Shown: positions 7,163 to 11,461 of the stretch, in pieces
How positions within the stretch are numbered: position 1 is the stretch's first letter
Layout: each line of letters starts with the position of its first letter
NCBI GenBank assembly: GCA_902489595.1
Contig: CABUAS010000057.1
Span: forward strand, 1-11,461
From: an uncultured Oscillospiraceae bacterium
GTDB lineage: Bacteria > Bacillota > Clostridia > Oscillospirales > Acutalibacteraceae
Direction of reading: 5' to 3'
Length of the DNA stretch: 11,461 nt
Made by a program: the position numbers and the translations under genes
Notes under the pieces: generated by a model
Database searches by the model: none
What the model saw: the letters and a program-made list of their open reading frames with translations, nothing else
Told to the model about the DNA's origin: nothing

Positions 7163-7552
7163 TTATAAAATAATACTTTTTAAAATACTGTCTTTCATTT
7201 TAACATAATAAATGATATGCTCAACCGTTTCCTTAACCTCGCTGATACCGAGTTGCTGTTCTTCGGCGGTATCACATTCAATCAGCAATGCACGCCTGAT
7301 ATTATATTCAAGCCATTCGAGTCTTCCGCAATTACCGTAATACATAATCTCCCAATCGATATTAGTATCAAGATTTGTATTTTCAAAATACGCTTTAAAA
7401 AAGGCATTAAATAACTCAAAATTTATATTACAATTTTCAAACCTCTCACCGCTCGACACAAGCGTCTTGCGCTCAATCAATTTTTCCTCATCAGCCTTTA
7501 AAATAAATGCCATCTGCTTTTGCAGTCTTTTGCTGATTAAATTATTTTCCAT
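7163..7552 (-). CDS. Hypothetical protein with a degenerate HD-hydrolase-like N-terminus (129 aa)
   Basis: This is a soluble protein of 129 residues with no signal peptide. Its first 50 residues follow the spacing seen at the N-terminus of YfbR-type HD phosphohydrolases: RLxKQxxFIL, Asp at 21 or so, a Lys, then Arg-x-Thr and ERFEN. In active members the EN is followed by DAEHSW, which carries the first metal-binding His. Here that stretch reads CNINFE, and no HD pair follows. The rest (WEIMYYGNCGRLEWLEYNIRRALL, then a Glu-rich helix) does not match anything I know. The protein is also shorter than the usual 180-200 residues. So it is either a diverged, non-catalytic HD relative or an unrelated helical protein. 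The ribosome site is weak (GGTGA), and the predicted leader is only about 9 nt. It stands alone between two terminators. Confidence 0.6.
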   Translation of the reverse strand: MENNLISKRLQKQMAFILKADEEKLIERKTLVSSGERFENCNINFELFNAFFKAYFENTNLDTNIDWEIMYYGNCGRLEWLEYNIRRALLIECDTAEEQQLGISEVKETVEHIIYYVKMKDSILKSIIL

Positions 7553-7567
7553 AACATCACCGAAACT

Positions 7568-7596
7568 AATATATCATTTTTACTGCCCGTTTGCAA
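7568..7596 (-). promoter_or_regulatory. Promoter of the HD-like gene
   Basis: On the minus strand TTGCAA (7596 to 7591) and TATATT (7573 to 7568) are separated by exactly 17 bp. A start site near 7561 leaves a leader of about 9 nt before the ATG at 7552, which fits the weak ribosome site. The promoter lies just past the feo terminator. Confidence 0.6.
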
Positions 7597-7609
7597 CAGT
7601 CAGGCAAAC

Positions 7610-7641
7610 AAAAAGAGAAGATGCAGATTTTTTGCATCTTC
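7610..7641 (-). terminator. Intrinsic terminator of the feo operon
   Basis: On the minus strand GAAGATGCA (7641 to 7633) pairs with TGCATCTTC (7625 to 7617) across a 7-nt loop and is followed by TCTTTTT (7616 to 7610). It starts 9 bp after the stop codon of the Cys-rich protein gene and closes the iron-uptake operon. Confidence 0.88.
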
Positions 7642-7649
7642 CCCCGTTT

Positions 7650-7823
7650 TTATTTTTTATTATGGCAGGTGCCGCTCATCGGGCAGTCTGCACATCCGCA
7701 GCCGCAGGAGGATTTGCCTTTCTTTTTATCACGGACAATTCCTGCAATAATCACTGCTGTAATAATTATCAATACTAAACAAATCAGTATTGTTGCAATA
7801 TTTTTTGAAATCCAAGCTAACAT
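7650..7823 (-). CDS. FeoB-associated Cys-rich membrane protein (57 aa)
   Basis: This short gene encodes a single-span membrane protein. An N-terminal segment MLAWISKNIA leads into one hydrophobic helix (about 9-30), then a basic stop-transfer stretch RDKKKGK (31-37), and then a Cys cluster CGCGCADC at 40-47 followed by C53 and H54 near the C-terminus. Five cysteines and one histidine in the last 18 residues suggest binding of iron or another thiophilic metal on the cytoplasmic side, given the basic residues just before them. This layout matches the small Cys-rich proteins encoded after feoB in many Firmicutes. They are thought to assist FeoB, but their exact role is not settled. The start is supported by AGGAG about 8 bp upstream (7832-7837). 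It begins 25 bp after the feoB stop codon and is the last gene before the operon terminator. Confidence 0.9.
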   Translation of the reverse strand: MLAWISKNIATILICLVLIIITAVIIAGIVRDKKKGKSSCGCGCADCPMSGTCHNKK

Positions 7824-7848
7824 TTTTATTTCTCCTGCCTTTAAAAAT

Positions 7849-10344
7849 TTATTTCGTTACTTTAACATTTTTTGTAAGTTTTGTAGATTCCTTATACGGT
7901 CTGAACAACATATAAAGCATACCTGCAAGAATTACTGTTGCAAAGATTAAACCGATAATCTGAGCATTGCCTGTAAAGAGCAGACCAAACTGATTTACCA
8001 TAAGAGCAATTACATAAGCAAACAGACACTGATAACCGACTGCAAACCAAGTCCATTTTGCGCCGTTCATCTCACGCTTGATTGCACCGATAGCCGCAAA
8101 GCAAGGTGCGCACAGCAGATTGAATACAAGGAATGAGTATCCCGAAATACCGCTGAATGCGCCTGCAAGAGCCCGATAAGCGGTACCTTCTTCGCCGCCG
8201 TAAAGAATACCCATTGTGCCGACGATGTTTTCTTTTGCAACAAGACCTGTGATTGACGCAACCGCTGCCTGCCATGTGCCCCAGCCGAGAGGCTTGAAAA
8301 TCCATGCGATTGCGCCGCCGATTGCGGCAAGAACGGAATAGTCAATTTCATCTTCTGCAAGCATACGGAAAGAGCCGTCGATAACGCCGAAGTAAGTAGC
8401 AAACCAAATTACGATTGTTGAAAGCAAAATAATTGTGCCTGCTTTCTTAATGAACGACCAGCCGCGCTCCCACATACTGCGCAGAACATTGCCGACAGTA
8501 GGCAGATGATAAGCAGGAAGTTCCATAACAAACGGAGCAGGCTCGCCTGCAAACGGTCTTGTTTTCTTAAGCATAATGCCTGAAATAATGATTGCCGCCA
8601 TACCGATGAAATAAGCCGATGTTGCAACCCAGGCACTTCCGCCGAAAATTGCGCCTGCAATCATAGCGATAAACGGAACTTTGGCACCGCAGGGAATAAA
8701 TGTTGTAGTCATAATTGTCATTCGGCGGTCACGCTCATTTTCGATTGTACGGGACGCCATAATGCCGGGAACACCGCAGCCCGTGCCGACAAGCATCGGA
8801 ATAAAGGATTTACCCGAAAGACCGAATTTTCTGAAAATACGGTCAAGAACAAAAGCAATACGGGCCATATAACCGCAAGCCTCAAGGAAGGCAAGAAGCA
8901 GGAATAAAACAAGCATCTGCGGCACAAAGCCGAGAACTGCACCTACACCGGCAACAATACCGTCGCTAATAAGACCCGAAAGCCAGTCAGCAGCACCTGC
9001 TTTTTCAAGTGCATTTCCTACAAGAACGGGAATACCTGGCACCCACACGCCGTAGTCGGCAGGATCGGGTTCTTCAAATCCGTTCTGTTCAAAATAACTT
9101 ACCGCATCGGTATAAGTCATTCCCACGGTTGATTCTTCATCTGAACCTTCGGGTATACTGTCATAATACGCCGTCATTGTATCTACTGCCAATGTTTCTT
9201 CATCTTCAACATCAACTTCTGCCGTTGATTCACTTGCCTGAAATGCTTTCATCTCTGCCAGCGCAGAATCTTCGTCGAAATCTTCAGCCTCGGTATCAAG
9301 ACCGATAAATGCGTCAACAGCCTGCATTGCAGAAGTGTATTCATCGCTGACTTCGTTATATGCCGAACCGCCGATACCTAAAAGATGATAACCATCAGCG
9401 AACAGACCGTCATTTACCCAGTCGGTAGCCGCAGTGCCTACAGTTACCATAGATATATAATACACCAAAAACATAATAATTGCAAAGATAGGCAAGCCTA
9501 ACCAACGGTTAGTAACAATTCTGTCAATTTTGTCTGATGCTGAAAGTTTGCCTGCTGACTTTTTCTTATAACAGCCTTTAATAATCTCACCGATATAAAC
9601 ATAACGCTCATTTGTGATGATTGATTCTGCGTCATCATCCATTTCTTCTTCGACGGATTTGATGTCTTCTTCAATATGAGCGAGTGTTTTGGAATCAAGT
9701 TTTACCTGTTCGAGCACTTTGTCATCACGTTCAAATATTTTGACAGCATACCAGCGCTGCTGTTCCTCAGGCATATTATGTACTGCCGCTTCTTCAATAT
9801 GTGCAAGAGCGTGCTCTACCGTGCCTGAAAAAGTATGCATGGGCATTGTTTTTGTATTTTTCGCCGCATAAATCGCTGCCTCAGCCGCCTCTGCAACGCC
9901 TGTACCTTTAAGGGCGGAAATCTCTACAACCTTGCAGCCAAGTTGTCTTGAAAGTTCTTCAGTATTGATTTTATCGCCGTTTTTACGGACAATATCCATC
10001 ATATTGATTGCAACAACCACAGGAATTCCGAGTTCTGTAAGCTGTGTTGTAAGATAAAGATTTCTCTCTAAATTTGTGCCGTCAATAATATTCAGAATTG
10101 CGTTTGGGCGCTCGGTGATAAGATAATTTCTTGCCACAACTTCCTCAAGCGTATATGGAGAAAGAGAATAAATACCGGGAAGGTCAGTGATAATCACACC
10201 ATCGTGCTTTTTTAGTTTACCTTCCTTTTTCTCTACCGTAACGCCCGGCCAGTTTCCGACAAACTGATTTGAACCGGTAAGAGCGTTGAACAGCGTGGTT
10301 TTACCGCTGTTAGGGTTACCCGCAATGGCAATTTTTAAATCCAT
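7849..10344 (-). CDS. feoB: Ferrous iron transport protein B
   Basis: FeoB imports Fe2+ across the cytoplasmic membrane under oxygen-poor conditions. This 831-residue copy has the N-terminal G-protein domain with G1 GNPNSGKT (9-16), switch-I Thr near 36, G3 DLPG (54-57), G4 NMMD (114-117) and G5 SALKG (143-147). A helical domain runs to about 275, then the membrane domain follows with its two Gate repeats (VGTGCGVPG at 519-527; IPCGAKVPF at 550-558) and conserved cysteines at 490, 523, 552, 745 and 748. After the first membrane helix (about 284-302) there is an acidic insertion up to about 435 that E. coli FeoB lacks; residues 331-430 hold 31 Asp/Glu and one Lys. No ribosome site close to consensus precedes the start (GTGAG only). 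It is preceded by two feoA genes and a hairpin, and followed by the Cys-rich protein. Confidence 0.97.
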   Translation of the reverse strand: MDLKIAIAGNPNSGKTTLFNALTGSNQFVGNWPGVTVEKKEGKLKKHDGVIITDLPGIYSLSPYTLEEVVARNYLITERPNAILNIIDGTNLERNLYLTTQLTELGIPVVVAINMMDIVRKNGDKINTEELSRQLGCKVVEISALKGTGVAEAAEAAIYAAKNTKTMPMHTFSGTVEHALAHIEEAAVHNMPEEQQRWYAVKIFERDDKVLEQVKLDSKTLAHIEEDIKSVEEEMDDDAESIITNERYVYIGEIIKGCYKKKSAGKLSASDKIDRIVTNRWLGLPIFAIIMFLVYYISMVTVGTAATDWVNDGLFADGYHLLGIGGSAYNEVSDEYTSAMQAVDAFIGLDTEAEDFDEDSALAEMKAFQASESTAEVDVEDEETLAVDTMTAYYDSIPEGSDEESTVGMTYTDAVSYFEQNGFEEPDPADYGVWVPGIPVLVGNALEKAGAADWLSGLISDGIVAGVGAVLGFVPQMLVLFLLLAFLEACGYMARIAFVLDRIFRKFGLSGKSFIPMLVGTGCGVPGIMASRTIENERDRRMTIMTTTFIPCGAKVPFIAMIAGAIFGGSAWVATSAYFIGMAAIIISGIMLKKTRPFAGEPAPFVMELPAYHLPTVGNVLRSMWERGWSFIKKAGTIILLSTIVIWFATYFGVIDGSFRMLAEDEIDYSVLAAIGGAIAWIFKPLGWGTWQAAVASITGLVAKENIVGTMGILYGGEEGTAYRALAGAFSGISGYSFLVFNLLCAPCFAAIGAIKREMNGAKWTWFAVGYQCLFAYVIALMVNQFGLLFTGNAQIIGLIFATVILAGMLYMLFRPYKESTKLTKNVKVTK

Positions 10345-10363
10345 GTCATTTTCTCACTTTCTG

Positions 10364-10382
10364 ATTAGTTGTAGCTAACTCA
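10364..10382. promoter_or_regulatory. Putative metalloregulator operator before feoB
   Basis: The 20-base stretch at 10363-10382 matches the feo leader operator at 10920-10939 in 17 of 20 positions. It keeps the AGTT...AACT half-sites (10367-10370, 10377-10380) and the GCTAAC core. It sits between the feoA/feoB intercistronic hairpin and the feoB start, about 20 bp upstream of the ATG. I see no convincing promoter hexamers beside it, so its role could be roadblock, internal promoter control or decay from a duplicated site. Confidence 0.5.
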
Positions 10383-10389
10383 TCTTTTT

Positions 10390-10412
10390 AAAAATATGGG
10401 AGAAACCTCCCA
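10390..10412 (-). terminator. Intercistronic hairpin between feoA and feoB (attenuator-like)
   Basis: On the minus strand TGGGAG (10412 to 10407) pairs with CTCCCA (10402 to 10397) over a GTTT loop and is followed by TATTTTT (10396 to 10390). The form is that of a weak intrinsic terminator 7 bp after the second feoA stop codon. Since feoB follows on the same strand 46 bp later, partial termination or mRNA end protection would make feoA transcripts more abundant than feoB. Confidence 0.5.
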
Positions 10413-10419
10413 CAAAAAT

Positions 10420-10641
10420 TTACTCAACTTCAATCATTTCCGCATCTGCTTTACGGATTGAAAGTTCATATCCTCGCACATTGATTTCGACAGGGTCGCC
10501 GAGCGGAGCAACTTTTCTTACATAAAGTTCCACACCCTTTGTGATACCCATATCCATAATACGGCGTTTAACCGCACCTTCACCGTGAAGTTTTACAACA
10601 CGGACTGTATCGCCGACATTTACGGTTTTAAGTGTTTTCAT
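10420..10641 (-). CDS. feoA: Ferrous iron transport protein A (second copy in operon)
   Basis: This 73-residue cytoplasmic protein has the SH3-like FeoA fold: a short N-terminal strand (VNVGDTVRVVKL), the conserved helix motif VKRRIMDMGITKGVEL (about 24-39), the VAPLGDP turn (44-50) and the final strands VRGYELSIRKADAEMIEV. FeoA is thought to bind FeoB and modulate its GTPase and transport activity. The DMGI/KG and PLGDP motifs are the canonical ones, so this copy is the closer match to classical FeoA. It has a strong AGGAGG ribosome site 9 bp before the ATG. It lies 45 bp after the first feoA and 75 bp before feoB. Confidence 0.95.
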   Translation of the reverse strand: MKTLKTVNVGDTVRVVKLHGEGAVKRRIMDMGITKGVELYVRKVAPLGDPVEINVRGYELSIRKADAEMIEVE

Positions 10642-10686
10642 AATGTATATCCTCCTATCAAAAATTATTTATTAACTACACAGAAA

Positions 10687-10899
10687 TCAAATCATAATTT
10701 TCTGTGCCATTTCCTTGCTTATTGCAATTCGGGATTCCTTAACATTAACAATAACATTTCCGCCCATAATATTTATAATCGTTACAGCACCGCCTGTTAC
10801 AAATCCGAGATTTTCGAGGTGCGCTTTAACCTCAGGCTTTCCGCCGATTTTGCGTATAATATTTTCTTCTCCTGCCTGTGCCAATGTAAGGGGCATCAT
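10687..10899 (-). CDS. feoA: FeoA-domain protein (first copy in operon)
   Basis: This 70-residue FeoA-type protein opens the iron operon. The motif VKAHLENLGFVTGGAVTI (about 24-41) corresponds to the helix and G-turn of FeoA, followed by a short strand pair with NIMGGNVIVNVKESRIAISKEMAQKI. It opens with PLTLAQAG, a form common in the first FeoA of clostridial tandem pairs. It lacks the PLGDP turn of the second copy and has MGGN there, so the two copies have diverged and may have distinct partners. Two adjacent ATG codons (10899 and 10896) are possible starts; AAGGTG precedes both at workable distance. Its leader carries the operon promoter and two palindromic operators. Confidence 0.92.
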   Translation of the reverse strand: MMPLTLAQAGEENIIRKIGGKPEVKAHLENLGFVTGGAVTIINIMGGNVIVNVKESRIAISKEMAQKIMI

Positions 10900-10920
10900 A
10901 TTTTCACCTTCCGATATTCG

Positions 10921-10939
10921 ATTAGTTATCGCTAACTTA
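10921..10939. promoter_or_regulatory. Putative metalloregulator operator in the feo leader
   Basis: AGTTA (10924-10928) and TAACT (10933-10937) form a perfect inverted repeat around TCGC. It lies within the predicted 5' leader, about 25 bp before the first feoA. Its centre is 32 bp, close to three helical turns, from the centre of the operator at 10955-10970. The sequence recurs nearly unchanged before feoB. The half-sites recall DtxR/IdeR/MntR-family boxes rather than the Fur box, but that assignment is inference. Confidence 0.6.
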
Positions 10940-10954
10940 TAATCAATAAATATA

Positions 10955-10970
10955 GTTAGCCTTTGCTAAC
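10955..10970. promoter_or_regulatory. Putative metalloregulator operator at the feo transcription start
   Basis: GTTAGC (10955-10960) and GCTAAC (10965-10970) form a perfect 6-bp inverted repeat with CTTT between. The site begins about 8 bp downstream of the -10 box and so covers the expected transcription start, the normal position for a repressor of an iron-uptake operon. A DtxR-type, iron-loaded repressor is the best guess from half-site shape and gene context. Confidence 0.68.
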
Positions 10971-10977
10971 CACATTT

Positions 10978-11005
10978 ATTATACATCAATATTACGATTT
11001 GTCAA
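10978..11005 (-). promoter_or_regulatory. Promoter of the feo operon
   Basis: On the minus strand a perfect TTGACA (11005 to 11000) and perfect TATAAT (10983 to 10978) are 16 bp apart. A start near 10971 gives a leader of about 70 nt before the first feoA. So strong a core promoter next to two operators suggests high expression when the repressor is off. Confidence 0.85.
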
Positions 11006-11165
11006 CAGTTTTTTATAAATAATCGAAAAATGTTTAAATCAGTGATTTGAACAGCTGTATGATACTGCACTGTGTTACGCAAAAAGCAATTACCGAGCGG
11101 CAGCAGCATAACCAAAACATTTTTATATCGGTATAATTTCGACCGTATATTACCGTTTTATCTTA
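11006..11165. other. Intergenic region between divergent feo and Crp/Fnr promoters
   Basis: The gap between the first feoA and the regulator gene is 321 bp. Apart from the two promoters and two operators listed separately, about 160 bp in its middle show no reading frame with a ribosome site, no terminator and no strong repeat. A weak CGGT/ACCG pair near 11129-11145 is the only symmetry I noticed. Confidence 0.5.
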
Positions 11166-11194
11166 TTGAAATATATTAATAACTATGTTAAAAT
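11166..11194 (+). promoter_or_regulatory. Promoter of the Crp/Fnr-family regulator
   Basis: TTGAAA (11166-11171) and TAAAAT (11189-11194) are 17 bp apart, and TG at 11186-11187 makes an extended -10 (TGTTAAAAT). A start near 11201 gives a leader of about 20 nt that holds the ribosome site AAAGAGG (11206-11212). Confidence 0.68.
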
Positions 11195-11220
11195 ACAGAT
11201 TTAGTAAAGAGGTTTTGCTT

Positions 11221-11461
11221 ATGAATTATCTGACATATCTGCCTGTATGGAATAAACTGAACAGTTCTCAGCAAAATATGCTGACTGAATCGGCAATGAA
11301 CCGCAATTTCAAAAGGGGCGAACTTTTGCATAACGGGTCGGCAGACTGCACGGGTCTTATACTTGTAATCAACGGTCAGCTGCGTGCTTTTACTATGTCT
11401 GATGATGGCAGAGAGATCACGATGTACCGCCTTTTTGAGCGTGATATTTGCCTGTTCTCCG
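11221..11461 (+). CDS. Crp/Fnr-family transcriptional regulator (N-terminal part, cut by window end)
   Basis: The first 80 codons encode the beginning of a cyclic-nucleotide-binding-like (cupin) sensor domain as found in clostridial Crp/Fnr regulators. The pattern is a leading helix YLPVWNKLNSSQQNMLTES, then FKRGELLHNGSADCTGLILVINGQLRAF, then SDDGREITMYRLFERDICLFS. The KRGE...GLxLVxxGxLR and DGREITxYRL motifs are typical. The DNA-binding helix-turn-helix would lie beyond the window. One Cys (about 43) falls in the DCTG turn and another (about 78) in DICLFS, positions shared by many relatives of unknown ligand. It is transcribed away from the feo operon. Divergent placement could mean control of iron uptake by redox state, but nothing in the sequence proves it. 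Confidence 0.88.
   Translation, partial: MNYLTYLPVWNKLNSSQQNMLTESAMNRNFKRGELLHNGSADCTGLILVINGQLRAFTMSDDGREITMYRLFERDICLFS

Noticed and set aside
7467..7950. Plus-strand open frames of 103 and 119 codons
   Set aside because: They run opposite the FeoB C-terminus, the Cys-rich gene and the HD-like gene, cross two terminators, and have low-complexity composition without a ribosome site.
9009..9308. Plus-strand open frame of 99 codons inside feoB
   Set aside because: It is the reverse of the acidic FeoB insertion, where biased codons remove stops on the other strand; the product is Leu/Arg/Pro-rich with no recognisable features.
10585..10935. Plus-strand open frame of 116 codons over the feoA genes
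   Set aside because: It is antisense to two clear FeoA genes and their leader, with no ribosome site.
11129..11155. CGGT/ACCG and CGGTA/TACCG symmetry upstream of the regulator
   Set aside because: The arms are only 4-5 bp and the two pairings conflict. Its location, about 64 bp before the predicted start, would suit an activator site, but the symmetry is too weak to call.
1..11461. CRISPR array, tRNA, rRNA, insertion sequence or prophage genes
   Set aside because: No regularly spaced direct repeats, no tRNA cloverleaf with CCA end, no rRNA-like stretch and no transposase or integrase frame was seen.

Overview
The window looks like chromosomal DNA of an anaerobic gut-type Firmicute, most likely a clostridium of the Oscillospiraceae/Lachnospiraceae kind. 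This rests on the moderate-to-low GC content, strong GGAGG-type ribosome binding sites, the GPH symporter plus GH2 glycosidase pair, a clostridial-style Feo operon (two FeoA proteins, FeoB and a small Cys-rich membrane protein) and a clostridial-type Crp/Fnr regulator. I see no phage, transposase, CRISPR array or RNA gene.

Layout. (1) Positions 2-3603, plus strand: a sugar:cation symporter of the GPH/MelB type, whose N-terminus probably lies just outside the window, and a cytoplasmic GH2 beta-glycosidase 14 bp downstream. Together they form a uptake-and-cleave unit for a beta-galactoside- or beta-glucuronide-like sugar, closed by a strong hairpin terminator. (2) 3650-4135: a small orphan gene on the minus strand between two different extragenic palindromic repeats. 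(3) 4151-7061, minus strand: a tight three-gene operon (read from 7061 down) of a membrane-anchored M20 metallopeptidase, a DUF5058-type multi-span membrane protein and a second small multi-span membrane protein. This looks like a hydrolase coupled to an uncharacterised two-component permease. (4) 7163-7552, minus strand: a single gene with its own promoter and terminator, whose N-terminus resembles YfbR-type HD hydrolases but without the catalytic His. (5) 7610-11005, minus strand: the ferrous iron uptake operon feoA-feoA-feoB-Cys-rich protein, with a near-consensus promoter (TTGACA, 16 bp, TATAAT). GTTAGC-type palindromes sit at the start site, in the leader and again before feoB. (6) 11166-11461, plus strand: the start of a divergently transcribed Crp/Fnr-family regulator, cut by the window end.

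The items most worth following up are the M20/DUF5058/membrane-protein operon as an uncharacterised transport-hydrolysis system, the set of related iron-type operators in the feo operon, and the very acidic extracytoplasmic insertion in FeoB. The 57-residue Cys-rich gene at 7650-7823 is small and easy to miss. Two start sites (orphan gene and second membrane protein) should be placed downstream of the longest possible reading frame.
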